Shown here: piece by piece, positions 1 through 12,497 of the stretch
How the letters are laid out: the number at the start of each line of letters is the position of its first letter
How positions within the stretch are numbered: position 1 is the stretch's first letter
From: Streptomyces rubellomurinus
Lineage (GTDB): Bacteria; Actinomycetota; Actinomycetes; Streptomycetales; Streptomycetaceae
Length of the DNA stretch: 64,000 bases
Reading direction: 5' to 3'
Assembly: GCF_000961885.1 (NCBI RefSeq)
Contig: NZ_JZKH01000031.1
Coordinates: forward strand, 21,785 to 85,784
Notes under the pieces: generated by a model
Seen by the model: the letters and a program-made list of their open reading frames with translations, nothing else
Databases searched by the model: none
Told to the model about the DNA's origin: nothing
Position numbers and translations under genes: made by a program

Positions 1-54
1 CCCCCACTCCCGGCACCCCCACCCGTTCCGACACCCCCGAAGAGGAGAGGGCGC

Positions 55-894
55 ATGTCCGACGGCATGATCAGTCGCAAGACCGTCCTGAAGGCCGCCG
101 CCGCGCTCGGGGCCGCGCCGCTGCTGATCGGCGGCGGGGTCGCACTCGCCCGCGACCAGGCCGGCGCCGGCCGCACTCCCGGCTTGACCCCGGAGTGCCA
201 CGACGGCGACGACCCCACCATCGAGCAGACCGAGGGGCCGTACTTCAAGCCCGACTCACCGCTGCGCAGCTCCATGGCCGGCGACGGCCCGGGCACCCGG
301 CTGACCGTCAGCGGCTACGTCTTCGGCCGCGCCTGCTGGCCGATCCCCGGCGTGCTGCTGGACTTCTGGCAGGCCGACGACGGCGGCACCTACGACAACT
401 CCGGCTACACCTTCCGCGGGCACCAGTTCAGCGACGCGAACGGCGCGTTCAGGCTGGACACCATCGTCCCCGGCCTCTACCCGGGCCGCACCCGGCACAT
501 CCACGTCAAACTGCAGGCCCCCGGCCGCCCGATCCTCACCACCCAGCTCTACTTCCCGGGCGAGCCGCGCAACAGCACCGACACCATCTACGACGCCCGG
601 CTGCTGATGAACGTCCGACAGAACGGCCCCGGCCGGGAGGGGACCTTCGACTTCGTCCTGGACGTGCCGCAGACCCCGGGCCCGACGCCCACGCCCACCG
701 CGACGCCCACGCCCACCGCGACCCCGACCGGCGGCCCGACCACTCCGCCGAGCGGCAGCTGGGCCGCCGGCCGGTCGTACAATGCGGGCGACCGGGTCAC
801 CTACTCCGGCGTCTCCTACGTCTGCCTCCAGGCGCACACCGCCCTGGTGGGCTGGGAGCCGCCGAACGTGCCGGCCCTCTGGCGGCGGGTGTAG
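55..894 (+). CDS. Secreted intradiol ring-cleavage dioxygenase with C-terminal CBM5/12-like domain
   Basis: This 279-residue protein has an N-terminal export signal (SRKTVLK followed by a hydrophobic run to about residue 32). The RK pair resembles a Tat signal but is not a canonical RR. An intradiol dioxygenase fold follows at about 55-205. The likely Fe(III) ligands are Tyr113, Tyr142 (in a PGLYP context), His148 and His150 (HIH). A Thr/Pro linker at about 206-232 leads to an aromatic-rich module at 235-279 (SYNAGDRVTY, GWEPPN) typical of chitin/cellulose-binding CBM5/12. The family opens catechol rings between the hydroxyls. With secretion and a carbohydrate-binding module, the inferred role is oxidising aromatics at plant or chitinous surfaces, as described for a dioxygenase-CBM protein of a Streptomyces cellulolytic symbiont. 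GAGGAGAG lies six bases before the ATG. Substrate is unknown. Confidence 0.85.
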   Translation: MSDGMISRKTVLKAAAALGAAPLLIGGGVALARDQAGAGRTPGLTPECHDGDDPTIEQTEGPYFKPDSPLRSSMAGDGPGTRLTVSGYVFGRACWPIPGVLLDFWQADDGGTYDNSGYTFRGHQFSDANGAFRLDTIVPGLYPGRTRHIHVKLQAPGRPILTTQLYFPGEPRNSTDTIYDARLLMNVRQNGPGREGTFDFVLDVPQTPGPTPTPTATPTPTATPTGGPTTPPSGSWAAGRSYNAGDRVTYSGVSYVCLQAHTALVGWEPPNVPALWRRV

Positions 895-1102
895 CGGCTC
901 CGCCCGTCCACCCGGGGGAGCCGGGCGCCCGGTCGGCGGCAGGGCCGGCCGGGCGCTCACCCGTGCTCCCGGGGCCTGAACCGGCAGCGCGAGAACCGCT
1001 CACTACCAGTCGACAACCGGTCAGGCAACGACAGGAAGTGATTCCAGTCGATCTTTGTTACTGGTTAGGCTTTCAAATGTTCTCAAGGTTAAAGTCGATC
1101 CC

Positions 1103-2332
1103 ATGCATGCCTGGCCCGCCTCCGAGGTTCCCGCCCTGCCTGGTCAGGGGCTCCCCCTCCGTATCTTCGACACCGCAGCGGGCACGGTCCGCGAGGTGGT
1201 GCCGCAGGACGGCACCGCCCGGATCTACGTCTGCGGCATCACGCCCTACGACGCGACCCACATGGGCCACGCCGCCACCTACAACGCGTTCGACCTGGTG
1301 CAGCGCGTCTGGAAGGACGCCGGCCACGACGTCCTGTACATCCAGAACGTCACCGACGTCGACGACCCCCTGCTGCAGCGCGCGGTCGAGACCGGCCAGG
1401 ACTGGGTGGCCTTGGCCGAGCGCGAGACGGCCCTGTTCCGCGAGGACATGACCGCCCTGCGGCTGCTCCCCCCGGCGCACTACGTCGGCGCCGTCGAGTC
1501 GATCCCGTGGATCGTCCCGCTGGTCCAGAAGCTGCTGGCCTCCGGCGCCGCCTACAAGGTCGACGAGGACATCTACTTCTCCGTCGACGCCGACCCGCAC
1601 TTCGGCGAGGTCTCCGGCCTCACCCGCGAGGCCATGCGCCCGGTCTTCGCCGAGCGCGGCGGCGACCCGGACCGCCCCGGCAAGCGCAACCCGCTCGACG
1701 CGCTGCTCTGGCTGGCCGCCCGCCCGGGCGAGCCCGCCTGGGACACCGAGCTCGGCCACGGCCGCCCCGGCTGGCACATCGAGTGCGTGGCCATCGCGCT
1801 GCAGTACCTGGGCATGTCCTTCGACCTCCAGGGCGGCGGCAGCGACCTGTCCTTCCCGCACCACGAGATGGGCGCCTCGCACGCCCAGGTCGCCACCGGC
1901 GGCCACCCGTACGCCAAGGCGTACGTGCACGCCGGCATGGTCGCCCTGGACGGCAAGAAGATGTCCAAGTCCCGCGGCAACCTGGTCTTCGTCTCCACCC
2001 TGCGCCGCGAGGGCGTCGACCCGGCGGCGATCCGCCTGGCGCTGCTCTCGCACCACTACCGCCAGGACTGGGAGTGGACCAAGGGCGTCCTGGACGAGGC
2101 CGTCGAGCGCCTCGCCCGCTGGCGCGCCGCCGTCTCCCGGCCGGACGGTCCGGCCGCCGAGCAGCTGCTCGCCGAGGTCCGCTCGGCGCTGGCGAACGAC
2201 CTGGACGCGCCCGCCGCGCTGGCCGCCGTCGACCGCTGGGCGGCGCAGCAGGAGACCGAGGGCGGCACCGACATCGGCGCCCCCGGCCTGGTCACCCGCA
2301 CCGTGGACGCCCTGCTCGGCGTCGCGCTGTAA
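1103..2332 (+). CDS. mshC: Cysteine:1-D-myo-inosityl 2-amino-2-deoxy-alpha-D-glucopyranoside ligase MshC
   Basis: MshC joins cysteine to GlcN-Ins with ATP, the third step of mycothiol synthesis in the cytoplasm. The protein is 409 residues, the usual length, and resembles class I cysteinyl-tRNA synthetase without the tRNA-binding tail. Visible motifs are the HIGH-like THMGHA at 52-57, KMSKS at 286-290, and candidate zinc ligands Cys44, Cys228 and a His in PHHEMG near 253. I chose the ATG at 1103 because it gives the family length. An upstream in-frame TTG at 1055 would add 16 unconserved residues. No strong ribosome-binding site precedes the ATG. The 208 bases upstream hold no gene. A bidirectional terminator separates mshC from the convergent PAC2 gene. 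Confidence 0.96.
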   Translation: MHAWPASEVPALPGQGLPLRIFDTAAGTVREVVPQDGTARIYVCGITPYDATHMGHAATYNAFDLVQRVWKDAGHDVLYIQNVTDVDDPLLQRAVETGQDWVALAERETALFREDMTALRLLPPAHYVGAVESIPWIVPLVQKLLASGAAYKVDEDIYFSVDADPHFGEVSGLTREAMRPVFAERGGDPDRPGKRNPLDALLWLAARPGEPAWDTELGHGRPGWHIECVAIALQYLGMSFDLQGGGSDLSFPHHEMGASHAQVATGGHPYAKAYVHAGMVALDGKKMSKSRGNLVFVSTLRREGVDPAAIRLALLSHHYRQDWEWTKGVLDEAVERLARWRAAVSRPDGPAAEQLLAEVRSALANDLDAPAALAAVDRWAAQQETEGGTDIGAPGLVTRTVDALLGVAL

Positions 2333-2345
2333 CCGACTCGTACGC

Positions 2346-2394
2346 AACGCCGAAGGGGCGTCAGGACAGCTGGTCCTGACGCCCCTTCGGCGTT
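2346..2394. terminator. Bidirectional terminator between mshC and the PAC2 gene
   Basis: A perfect 22-bp inverted repeat (2346-2367 against 2373-2394) with a 5-base loop sits between two convergent genes, so it can stop transcription from both sides. Confidence 0.88.
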
Positions 2395-2414
2395 CCCGCC
2401 CCGAAGTGCGGCGA

Positions 2415-3368
2415 CTACTCCTCCTCGGCCCCGTCCGGGCTCTCCCGGGCCGGGCCCGGCGCCTCCGGCTCGGCCGGTCGTTCCGCCGTCGCGTGCCCGG
2501 CCACCGGCTTCTCGCCGGTCGGCCCGACGTTCTCCCGGCGGCGCAGGTAGCGCTCGAACTCGCGGGCGATGGCGTCGCCCGAGGCCTCCGGCAGCTCGGC
2601 GGTGTCCTGCGCCTCCTCCAGCTGCTGCACGTACTCGGCGACCTCGCTGTCCTCGGCGGCCAGCTGGTCCACACCGATCTGCCAGGCCCGGGCGTCCTCG
2701 CCGAGCTCGCCCGGCGGGATCCGCAGGTCCAGCAGGTCCTCCAGCTTGTTGACCAGCGCGAGGGTCGCCTTCGGGTTCGGCGGCTGCGACACGTAGTGCG
2801 GCACCGCCGCCCAGAGCGTCACGGCCGGCACCCCGGCGTGCGTGCAGGCCTCCTGCAGCACCCCGACGATCCCGGTCGGGCCCTCGTAGCGGCTCTCCTC
2901 CAGGTCCAGCCGGCGGGCCAGCTCCGGGTCGGAGGTGACGCCGCTGACCGGCACCGGGCGGCTGTGCGGAGTGTCCCCGAGCAGCGCGCCCAGGATCACC
3001 ACCAGCTCGATGCCCAGCTCGTGCGCGAAGCCCAGCAGCTCGTTGCAGAACGAGCGCCAGCGCATGCTCGGCTCGATCCCGCGCACCAGCACGACGTCGC
3101 GGGTGGTCGGCTCGGTCACCCGGATCACCGAGAGCCTGGTGGTGGGCCAGGTGATCCGGCGGATGCCGCCGTCCAGCCAGATCGTCGGCCGGTTGACCTG
3201 GAAGTCGTAGTAGTCCTCAGCGTCCAGGGCGGCGATCACCTTGCCGCCCCAGGTCTCGTCCAGGTGGGCGAGTGCGGCGGAGGCGGCGTCGCCCGCGTCG
3301 TTCCAGCCCTCGAAGGCGCAGACCATCACCGGGTCGATCAACTCGGGAACATCTTCCAGCTCGATCAC
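2415..3368 (-). CDS. PAC2-family (proteasome assembly chaperone 2-like) protein
   Basis: This 317-residue protein begins with the family signature (FEGWNDAGDAAS at about 18-29) and has the typical acidic, Pro-rich tail. The family is named for eukaryotic proteasome assembly chaperone PAC2. Actinobacterial members are widespread and of unproven function; M. tuberculosis has one (Rv2125) near its own mshC and proteasome genes. The GTG at 3368 is chosen because GGAGGG lies about nine bases upstream; a GTG at 3398 would add only 10 residues. The proteasome genes lie about 14 kb away, so a chaperone role is an inference from the name and shared neighbourhood. Confidence 0.85.
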   Translation of the reverse strand: MIELEDVPELIDPVMVCAFEGWNDAGDAASAALAHLDETWGGKVIAALDAEDYYDFQVNRPTIWLDGGIRRITWPTTRLSVIRVTEPTTRDVVLVRGIEPSMRWRSFCNELLGFAHELGIELVVILGALLGDTPHSRPVPVSGVTSDPELARRLDLEESRYEGPTGIVGVLQEACTHAGVPAVTLWAAVPHYVSQPPNPKATLALVNKLEDLLDLRIPPGELGEDARAWQIGVDQLAAEDSEVAEYVQQLEEAQDTAELPEASGDAIAREFERYLRRRENVGPTGEKPVAGHATAERPAEPEAPGPARESPDGAEEE

Positions 3369-3722
3369 CCAGCGTCTCCCTCCGGTCGGTGGCCCCACCG
3401 GCGCCGCCCCGGCTGTCCTGCCGGGCCGCGACGGATCGGCCGCCGACGGTCGAACCTCTCGTCTCCCGTGGAACGCCTGGCTCCACGGTCCCTACCTGCC
3501 CAGCCTACGGGCTTTGATGCGCCCGGGGCCCCGGGCGTCCGGGCACCGGGACAGTCTGGGGGAGCGGGCCGCCCCGATCCAGCGGATATCGGGACGGGCC
3601 GGTCCGTCGGGCCGTCGGCCCGCGCACGGTGGCCGGCCGGTGACCCGGTGCGACGGGCGTGCCGCCCGGGCCCGGCGGCGCGATGATGAACGGGCGGGGG
3701 CCGGGCGGAAGGGGCCGGAGCG

Positions 3723-4259
3723 ATGAGGCGATGGCTGTGGATCGGCGCGGGAACGGCGACGGTGACGGCGGCCGGCGCCGGGCTGCTGCTGGCGGATCGG
3801 GCCGGCCGGCGGCTGCCCGTCGAGCACGTCACCGAGGGCGGGCTGGAGCTGGCCCAGTCGCCCGGCGCGGTCTGGGAGGTGCTGACCGACATCGACCTGT
3901 ACCCGGCCTGGCGCCCCGAGCTCACCCACGTCGAGCGGCTGCCCGCCGCGGCCGGCGGCCGCCCGCGCTGGCGCGAGTACGGCCGGCACGGCCACACCAC
4001 GTACGAGGTGGTGGCGGACGAGGCGCCGCACCGGCTGGTGACCGGCATCGCGGACCCGGACCTGCCGTACGGCGGCACCTGGACCTTCCAGCTGGCCCCT
4101 GCGGGGGAGGGCTGCTCGCTGACCGTCACCGAGCGCGGCGAGGTCCGCAAGCCGCTGTACCGGGCCGTCTCGCACTACCTGACCGGCGAGGACGCCGGGG
4201 TGCACCGGTTCCTGGCCGCGCTGGCCCACCGGATGGCCGCGCCGGCCGAGGCCGCTTAG
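3723..4259 (+). CDS. SRPBCC-family (polyketide cyclase/START-like) protein with N-terminal membrane segment
   Basis: This 178-residue protein has one hydrophobic segment at about 5-25, then an SRPBCC/Bet v1-like helix-grip domain at about 35-170 (WEVLTDIDLYPAWRPEL is typical of the family's first helix and strand). SRPBCC domains bind hydrophobic ligands; nothing here identifies the ligand. GGAG precedes the ATG closely. Its stop codon overlaps, on the opposite strand, the stop of the convergent GH18-like gene, leaving no room for a terminator between them. Confidence 0.75.
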   Translation: MRRWLWIGAGTATVTAAGAGLLLADRAGRRLPVEHVTEGGLELAQSPGAVWEVLTDIDLYPAWRPELTHVERLPAAAGGRPRWREYGRHGHTTYEVVADEAPHRLVTGIADPDLPYGGTWTFQLAPAGEGCSLTVTERGEVRKPLYRAVSHYLTGEDAGVHRFLAALAHRMAAPAEAA

Positions 4260-5347
4260 GGCTCGACCCAGCCGCGCCGGTAGTCCGCCCAGTTCTCGGG
4301 CGTCGCGGCGAAGTCCACGTACAGCGCGACGCCGAAGTTGCGCCGCCCCGGGTCCTGCCGGCCGAGGCCCAGCCGGACGCCGCGCACGGCCGCCGGGACC
4401 GTCTCGGCGTCGCCCCAGTGGCCCCACTTGTCGTCCCGGAAGAACGGCAGGCCCATCAGCAGGTCGACGTCCGGCGGGGTGGCCTCCAGCGCCAGCTCGG
4501 TCTGCAGCGCGACGTAGCCGCCGTACAGCGGTTCGGTGGGCATCGAGGTGTCATAGCTCATCACCGCGATCTGGTCGACCCGGCGGGCGGTCGCGCGGAA
4601 GTAGTCCTGGTCCCACCACTTGCCGTGGTCGGTGAGCAGGATGCCGGCGGTGTGCAGCCCGGGCACCGGGTCGATCTGCGGGACGGCCACCGACAGCAGG
4701 GCGCCGCGCGCGGCCGTCACCGGGCGGACCTGGTCCAGCAGGGCGAGCCAGCCGGCCGTGCCGGGGCGGATCGGTTCCATGTCGAAGTGCACGCCGTCGA
4801 AGCCCTGGTCCAGCACCTGCCGGGCGGCGGCGGTGACCCGCTCCCGGGTGGGGGCGTCGTCGAGGTCCAGGGCGTCCTTCTCCGGCTTGACCTCGTCGCC
4901 CAGCCAGCCCTGCACCCGTACGCCGGGCAGCACCCGGTGCGCGGCCTCGGTGAACCAGCGGGCCTTCGGGTGGACGGCGGGCGGCAGCGAGCCGTCGTGC
5001 TCCAGCGGGCCGGTGTGGACGTACAGGTCGCGGATGCCGGTGCCGGCCAGCTGCCGGGCGAGCGCCGCGACGTCGGCCTCGGTCTTGCGGCCGTCCACCC
5101 AGGCGTGGCCGAGCCAGACGGCGTCCTTGCCCCGGGTGCGGGCGTCGGCGGACGGTTCACCCGAGTAGTGCAGCCGGATCGCGGCGAACGCCGAGCCCAG
5201 CGTGGCGGCCGGGACGGCCGCCGCGACGACCAGGACCAGGAGCGTCCGGCGCCACCAGGACCAGGCGCGCCAGCGGTCGCGCACCGTACGGAACGGAGCC
5301 GCCAGAGCCCGGCCGACACGTCGCGGAACTGTCCGGAATCGGCTCAC
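4256..5347 (-). CDS. Membrane-anchored GH18-like (chitinase-type TIM barrel) protein
   Basis: This 363-residue protein has a basic N-terminus, one membrane segment at about 34-54, and an extracytoplasmic domain. Its strand motif GFDGVHFDMEP (about 182-192, with Asp184, Asp189 and Glu191) resembles the DxxDxDxE catalytic strand of GH18 hydrolases, though the fit is loose. Later motifs (AVMSYD, LLMGLPFF) also fit the barrel. A glycan substrate, perhaps in the cell envelope, is likely but not identifiable. The GTG at 5347 has GGGGGAG seven bases upstream; earlier ATG candidates add Arg-rich sequence. The stop overlaps that of the SRPBCC gene. Confidence 0.7.
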   Translation of the reverse strand: MSRFRTVPRRVGRALAAPFRTVRDRWRAWSWWRRTLLVLVVAAAVPAATLGSAFAAIRLHYSGEPSADARTRGKDAVWLGHAWVDGRKTEADVAALARQLAGTGIRDLYVHTGPLEHDGSLPPAVHPKARWFTEAAHRVLPGVRVQGWLGDEVKPEKDALDLDDAPTRERVTAAARQVLDQGFDGVHFDMEPIRPGTAGWLALLDQVRPVTAARGALLSVAVPQIDPVPGLHTAGILLTDHGKWWDQDYFRATARRVDQIAVMSYDTSMPTEPLYGGYVALQTELALEATPPDVDLLMGLPFFRDDKWGHWGDAETVPAAVRGVRLGLGRQDPGRRNFGVALYVDFAATPENWADYRRGWVEP

Positions 5348-5489
5348 GCGGATGCTCCCCCCAAGCAGTCGAACGCTCAGCATACGGAATGCGGCGGCGC
5401 GGGCCTGGACAAGCCGGATACGCTGGCGACGTGCGCGCCCGATCAAGCGGGCCGCAAAGCCGACAGCCGTCGCACCAGGGAGAAGCCCC

Positions 5490-9002
<3,513 letters not shown>

Positions 9003-9067
9003 CCCGGCTGCCCCGTTCCGTTCGCTCTTTCCGGAGGCGGCGGGCGTATCCTTGATGATCCTGAACG

Positions 9068-9095
9068 GGCCGGTCCGCTCACCAGCGGGCCGGCC
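9068..9095 (+). terminator. Hairpin after metH
   Basis: Two 12-base arms (9068-9079 and 9084-9095) pair with a single G-U and a 4-base loop. It lies 66 bases after the metH stop and before the HAD gene. Confidence 0.5.
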
Positions 9096-9155
9096 TGTGC
9101 CATCCCCGAGGTGCGCCGTGGCGCAGCGAGGGGCACTGCCGGAAGGACTCCCGCC

Positions 9156-9857
9156 ATGACCACCATCTCCACCGCCACGCGCGTGCTCGACCACGGTGAC
9201 CGGGGCCTGCAGGCGGTGCTGCTGGACATGGACGGGACGCTGGTGGACACCGAGGACTTCTGGTGGCAGGCCGAGGCCTCGCTCTTCGCCGAGCTGGGCC
9301 ACCGGCTGGACGAGGCGGACCGCGCCCACGTGGTCGGCGGCCCGATGACCCGGGTGATGGAGTACCTGGTCGCCCGCACCGGGGCGGACATCTCCCCGGC
9401 CGACCTCGGCGTCCTGGTGAACGAGCGCTTCGTGGAGCTGCTGGCCGGCGGCGTGCCGCTCATGCCGGGCGCCGAGCGGCTGCTCAACACCCTTGACGCG
9501 CACGGGATCCCGGCCGCCCTGGTGTCCGCCTCGCACCGGCACGTGATCGACATCGTGCTGCGCTCGCTGGGCGCCGAGCACTTCGCCTTCAGCATCGGCG
9601 GGGACGAGGTGGCGCGCACCAAGCCCTTCCCGGACCCGTACCTGGAGGCGGCCCGCCGGCTGGGCGCCGAGCCGGCCCGCTGCGTGGTGGTCGAGGACAC
9701 CCCGACCGGGGTGCGCGCGGGCGAGGCGGCCGGCTGCCAGGTGATCGCGGTGCCCTCGGTGGCGCCGATCGAGCCGGCGCCGGGGCGGCTGGTGGTCTCC
9801 TCGCTGGAGCAGGTGGACCTCGACCTGCTGCGGTCGCTGGTCACCGCGCGAGTGTGA
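9156..9857 (+). CDS. HAD-superfamily phosphatase (beta-phosphoglucomutase/phosphatase-like)
   Basis: This 233-residue protein has HAD motif I, DMDGTLVDT (Asp24 and Asp26, nucleophile and acid/base), motif II in LVSASHR, a Lys in RTKPFPDPY, and motif III VVEDTPTG. The helical cap between motifs I and II places it in the group with beta-phosphoglucomutase and small-molecule phosphatases. The ATG at 9156 is preceded by GGAAGGA. Substrate cannot be told from sequence; the gene follows metH in the same direction but with a hairpin between. Confidence 0.85.
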   Translation: MTTISTATRVLDHGDRGLQAVLLDMDGTLVDTEDFWWQAEASLFAELGHRLDEADRAHVVGGPMTRVMEYLVARTGADISPADLGVLVNERFVELLAGGVPLMPGAERLLNTLDAHGIPAALVSASHRHVIDIVLRSLGAEHFAFSIGGDEVARTKPFPDPYLEAARRLGAEPARCVVVEDTPTGVRAGEAAGCQVIAVPSVAPIEPAPGRLVVSSLEQVDLDLLRSLVTARV

Positions 9858-10092
9858 TTGTCATCTCATTGCGGGCGCGCCCTACTCGCCGGTAAGGGGC
9901 CCGGGCCTCCACGTCACGCACGGTGACCGGGGGAGAAAACGGTCATTGTCTGACAAGTCGTCGGGGCGGGCGCACTGCCCACAAGGGCCGTGTCCCAAAC
10001 GTCATCTTCGCGGGTATCGGTCGTACATGTTCGATATGGCACGCTACTCGGGTTCGCCGCCGGCTCCGCCGGACCGCACCCAGAAGGAACAC
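9858..10092. other. Intergenic leader before the orphan binding-protein gene
   Basis: This 235-base stretch has no convincing gene. It contains an 11-base palindrome, TTGTCTGACAA, at 9946-9956 that could be an operator. I cannot assign a promoter confidently. Confidence 0.4.
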
Positions 10093-11721
10093 GTGCCCGT
10101 GAAGACTCCCGCCAGACGCCTGTCAGTTCTCGGCTGCGCCGGTCTGGTCGCCGTGACGGTGGCCGGCTGCGGATCGGTCACCGACGCCGTCAACGGCGAC
10201 GGCGGCAGCAAGTCGATCACCATGGGCACCCGCGGCCTCACCAGCGTCCTGGACCCGGCCGGCGCCTACGACACCGGCTCGTGGCTGGTGCTCTCCAACA
10301 CCTTCCAGTCGCTGCTCGCCTTCCCTCCCGCCGCCAGCGCCCCGACCCCGGACGCCGCCCAGTCCTGCGAGTTCGTCAGCGGTGACACCACCCAGTACCA
10401 CTGCGTGCTCCGCCCCGGTCAGAAGTTCGCCAACGGCCACGCCCTCACCGCCGCCGACGTCGTGTTCTCGATCCAGCGGACCAAGAAGATCAAGGACCCG
10501 AACGGTCCGGGCGGCCTGCTGGACACGATCAAGTCGGTCGAGGCGAAGGGCGACAACGAGGTGGTCTTCCACCTCTCCGCACCCGACGCGACCCTGCCGG
10601 CCAAGCTGGCCACCCCGGCCGGCGCCATCGTCGACCACGAGGTCTACCCGGCCGACAAGCTGCTCGACAACGACAAGGTCGTCGGCTCCGGCCCGTACAA
10701 GCTCGACTCGGTCGAGACCATGACCCCCCAGGGCGGTAGCGCCAAGGTCCTCGCCAAGGTCGTGCTGACTCCCAACGGCAAGTACGCGGGCGACGCCAAG
10801 CTGCAGAACGACAAGTTCACCGTGCGGTACTTCGACAGCCCCACCGCGCTGAAGGACGAGTTGGACAAGGGCGGTGTCGACCTCACCGACAACAGCCTGG
10901 AGCCGAACACCGCCGCCCGGATCCTCGACGACCAGCAGAGCGGCAAGGGCGACCTGACCGTCGTCGAGGGCGAGAGCTCCGACACCAACTCGATCGCCTT
11001 CAACACCAAGGACGCCACCACCGGGAACCTCGCCGTCCGTCAGGCCGTGGCGCAGCTGGTCGACCGGAAGGCCCTCGCCCGCGACGTCTTCGCGCGCACC
11101 GTCCAGCCGCTGTACTCGATGGTCCCGACCGGCATCACCGGCCACAACACCGCCTTCTACGACAAGTACGGCGACCCCGACGTCGCCAAGGCCAAGGCGA
11201 TCCTCGCCGCCGCCAAGGTCCCCCTGCCGGTCAAGCTCAACCTCGCCTCGGGGCGCTCGCGCACCGGCACCAACGAGATCGACACGCTGAAGCGCCAGTT
11301 GGAGACCGGCGGCCTGTTCCAGGTCACCGCCCAGGTGGAGAACGACTCGGCCGCCTACCAGAAGGGCCGGAGCGAGGGCAAGTACCAGGCGTACCTGGTC
11401 GGTTGGACCGCGGACTACCCGGACCCCGACAACTACATCGGGCCGCTGGTCACCGAGGACAGCGTCTACCGCACCGGGTGGGAGGACGACCGGATCAGTC
11501 AGAAGCTGCTGCCGGACGGCCTCAAGCAGGCCGACCGCGGCGCCACGAACGGGATCTACAACCAGGTCCAGGGCATCGTCGCGGAGAACGTGCCGCTGAT
11601 CCCGATGTTCCAGACCAAGGCCTTCTTCGCGGCCAAGCCGTACGTCACCGGCGTCGAGTCGACCATCGACACCACCGGCGTCTTCCGCTTCTGGGAGATC
11701 GGCCGCAACAAGAAGAAGTAG
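10093..11721 (+). CDS. Orphan ABC-transporter substrate-binding lipoprotein, family 5 (peptide/nickel type)
   Basis: The signal peptide ends in lipobox VAGC, with Cys26 lipidated from the GTG start chosen here. The mature protein has the SBP_bac_5 layout (NGHALTAADVVFSIQRT near 117-133, GSGPYKLDS near 199-207, AYLVGWTADYPDPDNY near 434-449). Such proteins deliver oligopeptides or similar solutes to ABC permeases. No permease or ATPase lies beside it; the nearest such genes are at 51.5-55.6 kb and have their own binding protein. AGAAGGA at 10082-10088 fits GTG 10093 or GTG 10099. Ligand unknown. Confidence 0.88.
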   Translation: MPVKTPARRLSVLGCAGLVAVTVAGCGSVTDAVNGDGGSKSITMGTRGLTSVLDPAGAYDTGSWLVLSNTFQSLLAFPPAASAPTPDAAQSCEFVSGDTTQYHCVLRPGQKFANGHALTAADVVFSIQRTKKIKDPNGPGGLLDTIKSVEAKGDNEVVFHLSAPDATLPAKLATPAGAIVDHEVYPADKLLDNDKVVGSGPYKLDSVETMTPQGGSAKVLAKVVLTPNGKYAGDAKLQNDKFTVRYFDSPTALKDELDKGGVDLTDNSLEPNTAARILDDQQSGKGDLTVVEGESSDTNSIAFNTKDATTGNLAVRQAVAQLVDRKALARDVFARTVQPLYSMVPTGITGHNTAFYDKYGDPDVAKAKAILAAAKVPLPVKLNLASGRSRTGTNEIDTLKRQLETGGLFQVTAQVENDSAAYQKGRSEGKYQAYLVGWTADYPDPDNYIGPLVTEDSVYRTGWEDDRISQKLLPDGLKQADRGATNGIYNQVQGIVAENVPLIPMFQTKAFFAAKPYVTGVESTIDTTGVFRFWEIGRNKKK

Positions 11722-11734
11722 CGCCCCGCGCACG

Positions 11735-11778
11735 GCGGCCCGCCGCCTCCCCCGAGCCCGGGGGAGGCGGCGGGCCGC
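11735..11778. terminator. Bidirectional terminator after the binding-protein gene
   Basis: A perfect 19-bp inverted repeat (11735-11753 with 11760-11778, 6-base loop) lies between convergent genes. Confidence 0.88.
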
Positions 11779-11786
11779 TCGGCGTC

Positions 11787-12458
11787 CTACAGGGTGCCCG
11801 GGCGCACCAGCCCGCTCTCGTACGCGTACACCGCCGCCTGCACCCGGTCGCGCAGCTGGAGCTTGGTCAGCACGTGGCCCACGTGGGTCTTCACCGTGGT
11901 CTCGCTGACGAACAGCTCGGCCGCGATCTCCGCGTTCGACAGGCCGCGCGCCACCAGCTTCAGCACCTCCAACTCCCGCTCGGTCAGGGCCCCGAGGGCC
12001 TGCGGCGGGGCCTCCTCGCCGGACGGCAGCTTGGTGGCGTACATGTCCAGCAGTCGGCGGGTGATGCTCGGCGCCAGCATCGCCGCGCCGTCCGCGACCA
12101 CCCGGATCGCCTGCACCAGCTCCTCCGCCGGGACGTCCTTCAGCAGGAAGCCGCTGGCGCCCGCGCGCAGCGCCTCCACCACGTACTCGTCCAGGTCGAA
12201 GGTGGTCAGCACCAGCACCTTGGCCGGGCCGTCGCGCCCCGGCCCGGCGATCCGGCGGGTCGCCTCGACGCCGTCCATCCGCGGCATCCGGATGTCCATC
12301 AGCACCACGTCGGGCTGCAGCGCCCGCACCTGGTCCAGCGCCTGCTGGCCGTCACCGGCCTCGCCGACCACCACCAGGTCGGACTCGGCCTCCAGGATCA
12401 TCCGGAAACCGGTGCGCAGCAGCGGCTGGTCGTCGACCAGCAGCACTCGGATCGTCAC
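11787..12458 (-). CDS. NarL/FixJ-family response regulator (orphan)
   Basis: This 223-residue protein has a receiver domain at 1-120 with acidic pair Asp9-Asp10, phospho-acceptor Asp55 (MDIRMP) and Lys in FLLKD, and a LuxR-type helix-turn-helix at about 150-215 (LTERELEVLKLVARGLSNAEIA). It is a DNA-binding response regulator. No histidine kinase is adjacent, so its partner is elsewhere. The GTG start has AAGGAG five bases upstream. It is downstream of the RecB-like gene on the same strand, 39 bases apart. Confidence 0.9.
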   Translation of the reverse strand: MTIRVLLVDDQPLLRTGFRMILEAESDLVVVGEAGDGQQALDQVRALQPDVVLMDIRMPRMDGVEATRRIAGPGRDGPAKVLVLTTFDLDEYVVEALRAGASGFLLKDVPAEELVQAIRVVADGAAMLAPSITRRLLDMYATKLPSGEEAPPQALGALTERELEVLKLVARGLSNAEIAAELFVSETTVKTHVGHVLTKLQLRDRVQAAVYAYESGLVRPGTL

Positions 12459-12497
12459 TCGGACTCCTTGCTCATCGGATCCCCCGTGGGATCGTGC

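Noticed and set aside
1055..1102. N-terminal extension of mshC from TTG 1055
   Set aside because: The added residues are not family-like and the ATG at 1103 gives the exact usual length.
1073..2674. Long minus-strand open frame opposite mshC
   Set aside because: High GC keeps antisense frames open; the product has no domain and overlaps a well-supported gene. Similar antisense frames at metH, dop, helY and the S9 gene were dropped for the same reason.
5348..5489. Cobalamin riboswitch before metH
   Set aside because: No B12-box or multi-stem structure could be recognised in the short leader.
9946..9956. PafBC-type RecA-NDp promoter
   Set aside because: TTGTC is present but the following bases and the spacing to a TANNNT box do not fit the known motif.
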